DNA of 12,166 nt from an uncultured Bacteroidaceae bacterium (GTDB lineage Bacteria; Bacteroidota; Bacteroidia; Bacteroidales; Bacteroidaceae): NCBI GenBank assembly GCA_934364765.1, contig CAKRMO010000013.1, forward strand, positions 1 through 12,166, given 5' to 3'. Numbering within the stretch: the stretch's first letter is position 1; the number at the start of each line of letters is the position of its first letter. Of this stretch, positions 1-6,302 are shown piece after piece. Under the pieces are notes generated by a model. That model ran no database searches. It was given only the letters and a program-made list of their open reading frames with translations, and was not told the DNA's origin. Made by a program: the position numbers and the translations under genes.

Positions 1-1
1 A

Positions 2-538
2 TCAATCAGCCTCAAAAACCTTATCGCGGGCTTCGTGGCCGGCGCACGCGGCAAGGGAATGATTATGAGCTATGACGAAGCTTTCAAAAACGCGCAGCGC
101 CTTGTTGACAAACTTAAGTCATCCACGCTTGAAAAGAGCTTCGGCCCGAACAAAAAGGCAGGAGAGGAATTCATCGCAAAGATGAAGGCGACAGCCGGCG
201 TGAAGGAACTTCCCGGCGGCACACTTTATAAGGTTATCAAGGAGGGCAACGGCGTAATCCCCGCCGACACTTCCCGCGTTCGCGTGAACTATGAGGGCCG
301 CCTTGTGGACGGGAAAGTGTTCGACAGCTCGTACAAGAACAACAACGGCAAGCCCGTGGAGGTTAACGTGAACCAGATGATACCCGGCTGGACACAGGCT
401 CTCACCCATATGCCCGCAGGTTCCATTTGGGAGATTTACGTTCCGCAGGACCAGGCTTACGGCACACGCGATGTCGGCACTCTCATCAAGCCTTTCTCCG
501 CGCTTATCTTCAAACTCGAACTTGTTGACGTAAAATAA
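2..538 (+). CDS. FKBP-type peptidyl-prolyl cis-trans isomerase, 5' end cut by window edge
   Basis: The frame is open from base 2, so the gene starts outside the window; the internal GTG and ATG codons near 35-70 are not the real start. 178 residues are visible. The first part (SISLKNLIAGFVAG, then a charged helical stretch) matches the end of the FKBP N-terminal dimerisation domain; the FKBP catalytic domain follows from about nt 220 to the stop. Visible family motifs are VNYEG, VFDSSY, MIPGW, QAYG and PFSALIFKLEL. These enzymes isomerise Xaa-Pro bonds; FkpA/Mip-like members act in the periplasm or outer membrane, but the signal peptide of this one is out of view. The Phe found after KP in the next gene's beta-strand is Val here (KPVEVNVNQ), so the pocket may differ. 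It lies 5 bases before the next FKBP gene and is probably co-transcribed with it. The family call is firm; substrate unknown. Confidence 0.93.
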   Translation, partial: SISLKNLIAGFVAGARGKGMIMSYDEAFKNAQRLVDKLKSSTLEKSFGPNKKAGEEFIAKMKATAGVKELPGGTLYKVIKEGNGVIPADTSRVRVNYEGRLVDGKVFDSSYKNNNGKPVEVNVNQMIPGWTQALTHMPAGSIWEIYVPQDQAYGTRDVGTLIKPFSALIFKLELVDVK

Positions 539-543
539 GCGGA

Positions 544-1503
544 ATGATGCGAAAGTTTGGAATTATGCTGGTTGCCGCGTGTGCAACTTTTCTCTGCACA
601 AACGGCGTTCAGGCGCAGACAAAGGCTACTAAGAAAGCCAAGACCGCAAAGGTTGAAAAGATAAAGACTCCAAAAGGCAAGAAAGCCAAGGACGTGAAAG
701 CCGCAGTTGACACCGTTTCGCTTACCGACTTCAGCTATGACATGGGATTGGCGCAAAGCGAAGGGCTTAAGCCGTTCCTTGCGCAGCGCCTCGGCGTTGA
801 CACCACGAGAATGGCTGACTTCATGCGCGGCTTCGACGAAGCGATGGCAAAAGCCAAGGACAAAGGCCTCAAGGCATACGCCGCCGGAATACAGATAGGG
901 CAGCAGGTGCTGGAAAGCATACTCCCGTCGATAAACAAGCAAATCACAGACAGCGAGGAAACGCCGTTTGTTGACGAGGGCGAGTTCAAGAAAGGTTTTG
1001 TAGCCGGCATAACAAAAGAGGGCGTGAAACTTCCCCTCGACTCCGCAAAGGAAATCGTAAAAAAGCAGATGGAGTTCTACCACAACCGCCTCATGGAGCA
1101 GAAATACGGCGAAAACCGCATCGCGGGTGAGAAGTTCCTCGCCGAAAACGCCAAGAAAGAGGGCGTGAAACTGCTTCCCGGCTCAACGGTGCAGTACAAG
1201 GTGCTCAAAGAAGGCAACGGCCCGAAACCGAAAGCCACAGACAAAGTGAAGGTGAACTACGAAGGCAAGCTTATTGACGGCACGGAATTCGACAGCTCGT
1301 ACAAGCGCAACAAGCCCGCCACATTCGAGTGCAACCGCGTCATTAAGGGATGGACGGAAGCCCTGACAAATATGCCCGTAGGCTCAACTTGGGAGATTTA
1401 CATCCCGCAGGAGCTTGCATACGGCTCGCAAGAGAACGGCGGCAAAATCAAACCGTTCTCCGCGCTAATATTCAAAGTGGAACTGCTTTCCATCGAAAAG
1501 TAA
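544..1503 (+). CDS. exported FKBP-type peptidyl-prolyl cis-trans isomerase (FkpA/Mip-like)
   Basis: 319 residues. An N-terminal signal peptide (hydrophobic residues 5-19, likely cleavage after GVQA near residue 24) is followed by a Lys/Ala-rich linker (about 26-52). The FKBP_N dimerisation region spans about 58-195, with the long helix around 165-205. The FKBP catalytic domain spans about 215-316. Pocket residues are present: Tyr239 in VNYEG, Phe249-Asp250 in EFDSS, Phe261, Val266-Ile267, Trp270, Tyr293 in LAYG, and Ile302/Phe305. This is a complete folding catalyst expected in the periplasm. Two ATGs are adjacent (544 and 547); either could start translation, and no good Shine-Dalgarno is visible, as is common in Bacteroidetes. 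The preceding FKBP gene ends 5 bases upstream, so the pair looks like a tandem duplication in one operon. A hairpin terminator follows 32 bases after the stop. Confidence 0.95.
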   Translation: MMRKFGIMLVAACATFLCTNGVQAQTKATKKAKTAKVEKIKTPKGKKAKDVKAAVDTVSLTDFSYDMGLAQSEGLKPFLAQRLGVDTTRMADFMRGFDEAMAKAKDKGLKAYAAGIQIGQQVLESILPSINKQITDSEETPFVDEGEFKKGFVAGITKEGVKLPLDSAKEIVKKQMEFYHNRLMEQKYGENRIAGEKFLAENAKKEGVKLLPGSTVQYKVLKEGNGPKPKATDKVKVNYEGKLIDGTEFDSSYKRNKPATFECNRVIKGWTEALTNMPVGSTWEIYIPQELAYGSQENGGKIKPFSALIFKVELLSIEK

Positions 1504-1534
1504 GGGCAACCCCCAAAACATACAAGGCTAATGC

Positions 1535-1574
1535 AAAATGCCCGCGCCCTCCGCTTGAGAGACGCGGGCATTTT
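1535..1574 (+). terminator. intrinsic terminator of the FKBP operon
   Basis: A perfect 12-bp stem pairs AAAATGCCCGCG (1535-1546) with CGCGGGCATTTT (1563-1574) around a 16-nt loop, which can add a small CTC/GAG stem. The right arm ends in TTTT and more T follows (GTTTCC). The A-run on the left arm would also make it partly usable from the other strand. It separates the FKBP pair from the next promoter, whose -33 element overlaps its tail. Confidence 0.85.
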
Positions 1575-1602
1575 GTTTCCATTCTAAAAACAGCTATCTT
1601 TG
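1572..1602 (+). promoter_or_regulatory. Bacteroidetes-type promoter for the XAC2610-like lipoprotein gene
   Basis: TTTG at 1572-1575 (-33 element) and TATCTTTG at 1595-1602 (-7 element, exact match to TAnnTTTG) are separated by 19 bases, the spacing of the Bacteroides primary sigma factor consensus. Transcription would start near 1609, about 15 bases before the ATG at 1624. This rules out the in-frame TTG at 1600 as a start codon, because it lies inside the promoter. Confidence 0.82.
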
Positions 1603-1623
1603 CCGCAACAAAATCCGAAGACA

Positions 1624-2337
1624 ATGAAAACTATTGCCATCACCCTTGTTTGCGCGGCGTTTATGCTCGCAAACGGATGCACACAAAACAAACCGCGCAC
1701 TGAAACCACGGAAAACGGCGGCACGGCAAGCAAAACACATTTGGATTCCGCAAAACAAGCCCCCGCCGCTACTGACACCGACACCATTTCCGCCAAAATA
1801 CTGACGCATTCCGACAACACCATGACCATTGCCATAACACAAGGAGGCAGGGAAATACAGGCGATTGAGTACAGATTCCCCAACGACACCGACATGGTGA
1901 ACCCCGGAAGCCGCAAGCCAAACTGCACACTGCGCGATGTAACCTTCGACGGCAACAAAGACCTTCTGATAAACTTCGGCTCTTATGGCAACCAGGGCGT
2001 GGAATATTACAACTGCTTTGTATGGGATGCCAAGGCGCGGAAATTTGTTTACGAAAAGACTTTTGATGAAATAGAAAACCCCACCGCAAACGCGAAATAC
2101 AAATGCGTGTTCTCGCAGTCCCGCAGTTCCGCCGCAGAATACGTTTACAAGAAATACGTTTACCGCAACGGCGGCTTCAGGCTTGCCGCAGAACTCCACG
2201 AATACTACTCGCAACCGGCGGAAGACGGTTCCGCACCCCCGGCAACCTATATGGAATACGCCGGAGGCAAACCCAAAACAAACCACAAAGTTCCCGAAAG
2301 CAAAATAAGCACATTCTGGAAAGGCATCATCGACTGA
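1624..2337 (+). CDS. predicted lipoprotein, resembles XAC2610-related proteins
   Basis: 237 residues from the ATG at 1624, chosen because the signal sequence begins there and an earlier in-frame TTG lies within the promoter. Residues 1-18 form a lipoprotein signal peptide ending in LANG with Cys19 as the probable lipidated residue (a loose lipobox). A Ser/Thr/Ala-rich linker runs to about residue 55. The folded part contains DVTFDGNKD at 105-113, an EF-hand-like calcium loop, followed by LLINFGSYGNQG, YYNCFVWD and RSSAAEYVYKKYVY. I recognise this pattern (Asp-Gly loop, then GSYGNQG, Tyr-rich strand and SAAEY) from proteins annotated as XAC2610-related; Xanthomonas XAC2610 is a periplasmic calcium-binding inhibitor of a muramidase-type T4SS effector. 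That function is only a possibility here. Transcribed alone from its own promoter; convergent with ribD. Confidence 0.8.
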   Translation: MKTIAITLVCAAFMLANGCTQNKPRTETTENGGTASKTHLDSAKQAPAATDTDTISAKILTHSDNTMTIAITQGGREIQAIEYRFPNDTDMVNPGSRKPNCTLRDVTFDGNKDLLINFGSYGNQGVEYYNCFVWDAKARKFVYEKTFDEIENPTANAKYKCVFSQSRSSAAEYVYKKYVYRNGGFRLAAELHEYYSQPAEDGSAPPATYMEYAGGKPKTNHKVPESKISTFWKGIID

Positions 2338-2388
2338 AGCGCGGCAGCACCGCCTACAAACATCCAACAGCCGGTTAATCAATTATTT

Positions 2389-2570
2389 GCATACGCCCCT
2401 ACAAATGGCGCAAAACAAAAATTGATAACCTATTCCAAAACTCCCCGAAAACTACATCGGATGTAGAAAAAACTATGTCCTATGTAGGAAAAATTATGTC
2501 TGATATAATCCAGACTACATCAGACCTTTTTTTCGCCGTTGCAAACATCTGAAAAACAAAACTTTATAAC
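2389..2570 (-). repeat. interspersed structured repeat, copy 1 (ribD 3' flank)
   Basis: This copy reads on the minus strand and fills most of the 333-base gap between the lipoprotein stop (2337) and the ribD stop (2671). The rest of the gap shows nothing I can name. Its 74-nt core (2452-2525) aligns without gaps to the cores at 5919-5992, 7814-7887 and 11398-11471. Hairpin 1 is at 2498-2525. Hairpin 2 is at 2452-2487, with several mismatches and a T6 loop when read in repeat orientation. The outer end, read in repeat orientation, has GCGCCATTTGTAGGGGCGTATGC (split here only by position, 2389-2411) and lacks the second half of the end palindrome seen at 11504-11522. It lies about 100 bases downstream of ribD in the same orientation, so it could end the ribD transcript. 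Confidence 0.88.
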
Positions 2571-2670
2571 GGATGTTCCAAAATGGGTTATTGCTCTGAT
2601 AATAAGTGTTTTACCCGGATTTTGCCGTTCTCGCAGTTTTTCAGGCAACGAACCGGTGCCATGGGAAAGG

Positions 2671-3711
2671 CTATGCGTTCCTTGCCACGGCAAAATTGCC
2701 TCCGAAAAAGCTTTCCCGCCTCCACAGCGTGCCTTGCGGCATTTGCGGGGCCGGCACTCTGCCGTCTATTGCCGCCTCACCATGCTCCACAACAGCCTCG
2801 TCCCACAAACCGCAGTCTATAAAACTTTGCAGAGTCTCTGTTCCGCCCTCCACAAGGAGCGACTGCACGCCGCGCCTGTAAAGCTCCGCAAGCAATTGCG
2901 GCACTATTGGCAGCGAATAGTCGGGGTGGAATATTTCGGTGTTTGCTCTCGCATCTGTATAGTCGCTTTCGGTAACGGCAAGTGTAGGTGTTTCGCCGTT
3001 GAAAAGCCTAAGCCGCGCCGGCAAAACGGCATGGCGGTCAAGCACTATTCGCAGCGGGTTCTCCCCCGCCCAGCAGCGTGTTGTCAGCGAGGGGTCGTCG
3101 CATTCTGCAGTGCCTCTGCCAACGAGTATCGCCTGGTTCATCGCCCTCAGCCTGTGGGAGTTCATCTGCGTCAAAGGGGTTGAGATGTACGTCCTCCCGC
3201 CGCCTTTTGCCGCTATGTAGCCGTTTGCGCTCTGCGCCCACTTCAACGTAACGTAAGGACGCTTTTCGCTCTGGAAAGTGATGAACCTGCGGTTCAGTTC
3301 GCGGCACTCGCCCTCAAGCACGCCCATTGTAACGTCAATTCCTGCCGCACGCAGCTTTTCCACTCCCTTTCCCTGCACTTTCGCAAATGGGTCTATGCAT
3401 CCCACAACCACACGCCTCACGTTTTTGCTCACGAGCAAGTCGGCGCACGGCGGCGTTTTGCCGTAATGCGAACAAGGTTCGAGGCTCACATACACGGTGC
3501 TTTCGCGCAAAAGCCCTTTGTCCTTCACGGAATTTACGGCGTTGACTTCGGCATGAGGGCCGCCGCAGCGAATGTGATAGCCCTCGCCGATAATGCGCCC
3601 CTCATGAACCACCACAGCCCCCACCATGGGGTTGGGGGGTGCGCCGAAAAATCCGCAGCGTGCCAGTTGCAGGCAGCGGCGCATATACTTTTCGTCAGTT
3701 TCCCTATTCAT
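2671..3711 (-). CDS. ribD: bifunctional riboflavin deaminase/reductase RibD
   Basis: 346 residues, usual length. Converts the GTP cyclohydrolase II product to the ribitylamino-uracil phosphate by deamination, then NADPH-dependent side-chain reduction, in cytosolic riboflavin synthesis. The N-terminal cytidine-deaminase-like domain (about 5-145) has the zinc site: His53-Ala-Glu55 (HAEVNAV) and Pro79-Cys80 with Cys89 in PCSHYGKTPPC. The C-terminal reductase domain (about 150-346) shows KWAQSANGYIA (157-167), GRGTAECDDPSLTTR (198-212) and LLVEGG (285-290), the nucleotide-binding signature. All key residues are present. It is divergent from prmC across 48 bases; the two promoters must overlap. 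It is alone on its strand here, without other rib genes. The only downstream terminator-like element is repeat copy 1. Confidence 0.96.
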   Translation of the reverse strand: MNRETDEKYMRRCLQLARCGFFGAPPNPMVGAVVVHEGRIIGEGYHIRCGGPHAEVNAVNSVKDKGLLRESTVYVSLEPCSHYGKTPPCADLLVSKNVRRVVVGCIDPFAKVQGKGVEKLRAAGIDVTMGVLEGECRELNRRFITFQSEKRPYVTLKWAQSANGYIAAKGGGRTYISTPLTQMNSHRLRAMNQAILVGRGTAECDDPSLTTRCWAGENPLRIVLDRHAVLPARLRLFNGETPTLAVTESDYTDARANTEIFHPDYSLPIVPQLLAELYRRGVQSLLVEGGTETLQSFIDCGLWDEAVVEHGEAAIDGRVPAPQMPQGTLWRRESFFGGNFAVARNA

Positions 3712-3726
3712 TTCCCGGCAAAAGCG

Positions 3727-3734
3727 TAACTTTG
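3727..3734 (+). promoter_or_regulatory. -7 element of the prmC-recX-comF promoter
   Basis: TAACTTTG matches the Bacteroidetes TAnnTTTG element exactly and lies 25 bases before the prmC ATG. No clear -33 TTG sits 19-21 bases upstream; that position falls inside the start of ribD. The 48-base gap between the divergent ribD and prmC starts forces their promoters to overlap, so their expression may be mutually dependent. Confidence 0.6.
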
Positions 3735-3759
3735 TGAAACAACTTCAAACTGCATCAGC

Positions 3760-4599
3760 ATGAACAGCCTATATACCGAAGCCGTAAGGCGTTTGAACGC
3801 CGTCTGTCCCCAAGGCGAGGCGCGCGCCATAGTGCGTGCGCTGTTCGAAGACGCTTTCGGGATAGGCATGAACGATGTTTACGCAGACAAAGTTAGGCAA
3901 TTTTCGGCTGACGAGGCGCGGAATTTCAACTCAATGCTGCTCCGTCTCGAAAAAGGCGAGCCTGTGCAATACGTAACGGGCAAAGCGCAGTTCGGCAGTC
4001 TGACGCTGCACGTTGACGAAAGCGTGCTGATACCGCGCCCCGAAACCCTGGAGCTCGCGCAATGGGCGGCAAAGGAATGCAAAGCCGGGGCGGAAATTCT
4101 CGACATAGGGACAGGAAGCGGCTGCCTTGCAATCTTTCTTGCGCTGAACGTGGAAAACACCCGCGTAACAGCCGTTGACATCAGCCCCTCCGCCATTGAA
4201 ACGGCAAAGCAGAACGCCGCGCAATGCGGGGCGGACATAAATTTCATGGAGGCAGACGTGCTGAACCCCACAACCGTCCCCGCAGGAAAATATGACCTTA
4301 TAATAAGCAATCCGCCATACGTGTGCGAAAGCGAAAAGGAGGAAATGGAACGCAATGTGCTTGACCACGAACCGGCAACGGCACTCTTTGTGGACGATGA
4401 CAGGCCGCTTTTGTTCTACAACGCCATAGCTCGTTTCGCCGTCCGTTCCCTCGCCCCCGGCGGCGCGGTGATGGTGGAGATAAACCGCAGGTTTCCCGGA
4501 GAAACGGCGGAACTGTTCCGCCAATGCGGCTTTGCCGGTGTTGAAGTGCGCAAGGACATGGAGGAAAACCCAAGAATGATTAAAGCAACAGTCAAATGA
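3760..4599 (+). CDS. prmC: peptide chain release factor N5-glutamine methyltransferase PrmC (HemK)
   Basis: 279 residues, normal length. Uses S-adenosylmethionine to methylate the Gln of the GGQ motif of RF1 and RF2, which speeds translation termination. An N-terminal helical release-factor-binding domain (about 1-85) contains GEPVQYVTGKAQFG (66-79). The Rossmann methyltransferase domain follows: LIPRPETLEL (90-99), SAM loop ILDIGTGSGC (113-122), acidic ribose-binding Asp140 in AVDIS, and catalytic NPPY at 184-187, which grips the target glutamine. The end (EEN-PRMI) is also typical. It is the first gene of an operon; its stop overlaps the recX start by 4 bases (ATGA at 4596-4599), suggesting translational coupling. 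Confidence 0.97.
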   Translation: MNSLYTEAVRRLNAVCPQGEARAIVRALFEDAFGIGMNDVYADKVRQFSADEARNFNSMLLRLEKGEPVQYVTGKAQFGSLTLHVDESVLIPRPETLELAQWAAKECKAGAEILDIGTGSGCLAIFLALNVENTRVTAVDISPSAIETAKQNAAQCGADINFMEADVLNPTTVPAGKYDLIISNPPYVCESEKEEMERNVLDHEPATALFVDDDRPLLFYNAIARFAVRSLAPGGAVMVEINRRFPGETAELFRQCGFAGVEVRKDMEENPRMIKATVK

Positions 4600-5069
4600 A
4601 GCAACGCGCAACCCTTAACGCGCAACAGGCATTGGAACGCCTTGCCACAGCGTGCGCAAAAACAGAATATTGCGAGGACGACCTGCGCCGCAAACTAAGA
4701 ACGTGGGGAGTTCCATCAGAAGACCACGACGAGATAATCAACACCCTGAGGGCGGAAAAGTTCATCGACGACAGCCGCTACTGCCGGGCGTTCGTTGAGG
4801 ACAAATGGACTTTCAACCATTGGGGCAGGACGAAGATACGCATGAGCCTCCGGCTGAAGCATCTGCCCGACGGGGAGATTAACGAGGCTTTGCAGACAAT
4901 TTCCGACGAGGATTACAAGGAAACTCTCTCGCAGCTCCTGCGCCAGAAGTCGCGCACGCTGCCCCAAATGGGGGATTACGAAAGATACCGGCGGTTGGCG
5001 AGGTTTGCAATGGGACGCGGCTTCGAGCCTGACGCAATTCGCGAATGCCTTGAATGCGAGGCGGACTGA
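4596..5069 (+). CDS. recX: regulatory protein RecX
   Basis: 157 residues, the usual length for Bacteroidales RecX. RecX binds RecA filaments and limits or reshapes recombination and the SOS response. The sequence shows the family's tandem three-helix repeats: ALERLATACAKTEYCEDDLR, KLRTWGV, then IINTLRAEKFIDDSRYCRAF (about 50-69), FVEDKWTFNHWGRTKIRMSL and LPDGEINEAL. Many basic and acidic helices, no membrane segment, cytosolic. The start overlaps the prmC stop (ATGA) and its own stop overlaps the preferred comF start (TGATG), so the three genes form one tightly packed operon. recA is not in the window. Confidence 0.94.
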   Translation: MKQRATLNAQQALERLATACAKTEYCEDDLRRKLRTWGVPSEDHDEIINTLRAEKFIDDSRYCRAFVEDKWTFNHWGRTKIRMSLRLKHLPDGEINEALQTISDEDYKETLSQLLRQKSRTLPQMGDYERYRRLARFAMGRGFEPDAIRECLECEAD

Positions 5070-5803
5070 TGAGCTGCCGCCATAAATTACGCCAACGCCT
5101 TGCCGCAACGCTCAAGTCGGTTACGGCAATGCTCCTTCCGCAAAGTTGCGCCATTTGCGGGCGCAGGCTTTCGGCGGGGGAGCGCGGAATTTGCACGGCT
5201 TGCACAATGTCGCTGCCCTACACCCGCTTCGGCACACGCCGCAACAACCCCGTGGAACGGCTGTTCATAGGCAGGTTTCCCCTGGGAAGGGCTACGTCAT
5301 ACATTTTCTACAACCGTGGCACAGACACGCGCAATATGCTCTTCGCGCTGAAGTACCACCACCGCCCCGAAACAGGCACGGAATTTGGCAGACGCATCGC
5401 CACGGAACTGGAAGGCGGGGGATTTTTCAAAGGGATAGACACGATTGTGCCCGTGCCGCTTGCCCGCGAACGCGAAAGGCGCAGGGGCTACAACCAAAGC
5501 CTTATGCTCGCCGTGGGAATAGCCGAAATAACAGGCATTGCCGTTGACGGCACGCTTTTGGTGCGCACCGTTGACAACCCCACGCAGACAATGCGCACGC
5601 CGCAGCAGAGAATAGAGAATGTGTCGGGCATATTCAGCACAGCCCATGAGGAAAGAATAAGGGGGAAGCACATACTGCTCGTTGACGACGTGGTTACAAC
5701 CGGGGCAACCCTCACGGCGTGTGCCGACAAACTGGCGGAGGCCGGCGCGGAAACCATAAGCATCCTCACACTTGCGGCATCGTCATCGATAGGCGTGTGG
5801 TAG
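5069..5803 (+). CDS. comF: ComF-family phosphoribosyltransferase-like protein
   Basis: 244 residues from the ATG at 5069, preferred because it makes a TGATG junction with recX and has GAGG seven bases upstream; an ATG at 5054 would add five residues. A short N-terminal zinc finger has Cys27, Cys30, Cys42 and Cys45 (CAIC and CTAC). The PRTase-like domain has the family motif RRRGYNQ (137-143) and the PRPP-binding loop HILLVDDVVTTGATL (201-215). ComF/GntX proteins are linked to natural transformation, probably acting with the ComFA and PriA helicases on incoming single-stranded DNA; the PRTase activity is unproven. In Bacteroidales it may serve a general DNA metabolism role. Last gene of the operon; repeat copy 2 with a strong hairpin follows 70 bases downstream. 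Confidence 0.93.
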   Translation: MSCRHKLRQRLAATLKSVTAMLLPQSCAICGRRLSAGERGICTACTMSLPYTRFGTRRNNPVERLFIGRFPLGRATSYIFYNRGTDTRNMLFALKYHHRPETGTEFGRRIATELEGGGFFKGIDTIVPVPLARERERRRGYNQSLMLAVGIAEITGIAVDGTLLVRTVDNPTQTMRTPQQRIENVSGIFSTAHEERIRGKHILLVDDVVTTGATLTACADKLAEAGAETISILTLAASSSIGVW

Positions 5804-5873
5804 TTTGCGCCGTTTTCTGCCAAAAACCGGCAAACCGCTGAAAGCCAGCAAAATGAACGCTTTTTCAGCAGCC

Positions 5874-6043
5874 CTTGTAAGACATTGTTTTTCAGCTTCT
5901 TATAATGGCGGGAAAAAGGTCTGATGTAATTTGAATTATATCAGACATAATTTTTCCTGCATGGGACGTAGGAAAAACTACGTCCCATGCAGTTTTTGCG
6001 GTATTGGTTTTGCGCCATTTGCAGGGGTGTACGGCATATGCCC
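5874..6043 (+). repeat. interspersed structured repeat, copy 2 (comF 3' flank)
   Basis: Core at 5919-5992, same 74-nt layout as the other copies. Hairpin 1 at 5919-5946 pairs along its whole length, with a 13-bp arm that needs only one G-U. Hairpin 2 at 5957-5992 has perfect 15-bp arms. Flanks shared with copy 4 include TTTTGCGCCATTT (about 6008-6020) and a G-rich end at 6024-6043 that is a decayed form of the palindrome at 11504-11522. Weak resemblance to copy 4 seems to run on to about 6080. It occupies the first half of the 499-base gap between comF and the ATPase gene; 6044-6135 holds nothing I recognise. Confidence 0.9.
5957..5997 (+). terminator. intrinsic terminator within repeat copy 2
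   Basis: CTGCATGGGACGTAG (5957-5971) pairs perfectly with CTACGTCCCATGCAG (5978-5992) around the 6-nt loop GAAAAA, and TTTTT follows directly (5993-5997). That is the canonical shape of a Rho-independent terminator, placed to end the prmC-recX-comF transcript. Read on the other strand the stem is followed by GAAAAATTATG, which is not U-rich, so termination should be directional. Confidence 0.8.
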
Positions 6044-6135
6044 TTTACTCTATCGCCCGAGCCGCATCGCACAAACAAAACGAACCCACGCAGGAAAATA
6101 AAACGCGAACCCTTCTTGACCGGAGTTTGTGGGGA

Positions 6136-6213
6136 TTGCATTTTAGCGTGATAAATGCCGCTATTTTTTTGCATTTTAGCGTGATATAAATAGCTATATT
6201 TTGCATTATAGCG
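6136..6213 (+). repeat. iteron-like direct repeats upstream of the ATPase gene
   Basis: Three head-to-tail units begin TTGCATT(T/A)TAGCG at 6136, 6169 and 6201, with periods of 33 and 32 bases. The first two continue GTGATA-AAT and end in a GCTAT-T run. Units 1 and 2 each hold a small inverted repeat (TAGCG/CGCTA in unit 1, TAGC/GCTA in unit 2). A fourth TTGCATT occurs at 6261, overlapping the predicted promoter -7 element. The arrangement resembles operator or iteron sites for a DNA-binding protein; near three helical turns of spacing would put sites on one face. The binding protein is unknown. Confidence 0.75.
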
Positions 6214-6255
6214 AATTACATCTTTTGAAAACATCTGCAAATCAAGGAAAATATG

Positions 6256-6263
6256 TATATTTG
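6256..6263 (+). promoter_or_regulatory. -7 element of the ATPase promoter
   Basis: TATATTTG is an exact TAnnTTTG match, 40 bases before the ATG. The -33 region is weak (ATCTG around 6233-6237). The last three bases begin another TTGCATT, the head of the upstream repeat unit, so whatever binds the array could also cover this promoter. AGGAGA at 6293-6298 gives a good ribosome binding site, unusual among the genes of this window. Confidence 0.6.
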
Positions 6264-6302
6264 CATTGTTGCCAAAAATAAGGTGGAAAAATAGGAGAAG
6301 TG

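Noticed and set aside
457..1083. Long minus-strand frame opposite the second FKBP gene
   Set aside because: Antisense shadow of a clear FKBP; low-complexity Cys/Phe/Leu-rich translation and no family motif.
1594..2382. 262-codon minus-strand frame opposite the lipoprotein gene
   Set aside because: The plus strand has promoter, signal peptide and family motifs; the antisense translation shows none.
2539..3183. 214-codon plus-strand frame opposite ribD
   Set aside because: RibD on the minus strand has complete zinc and nucleotide motifs; the plus frame is its shadow.
3931..4611. 226-codon minus-strand frame opposite prmC
   Set aside because: PrmC motifs, including NPPY, are intact on the plus strand; the other frame carries none.
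5836..5871. Additional terminator just after comF (GCTGAAA / TTTCAGC arms)
   Set aside because: Arms are interrupted and no T-run follows; the repeat copy 2 hairpin is a far better candidate.
6136..6213. CRISPR array
   Set aside because: Units of 32-33 bases follow without unique spacers of normal length, only three units, and no cas genes; better read as operator-like iterons.
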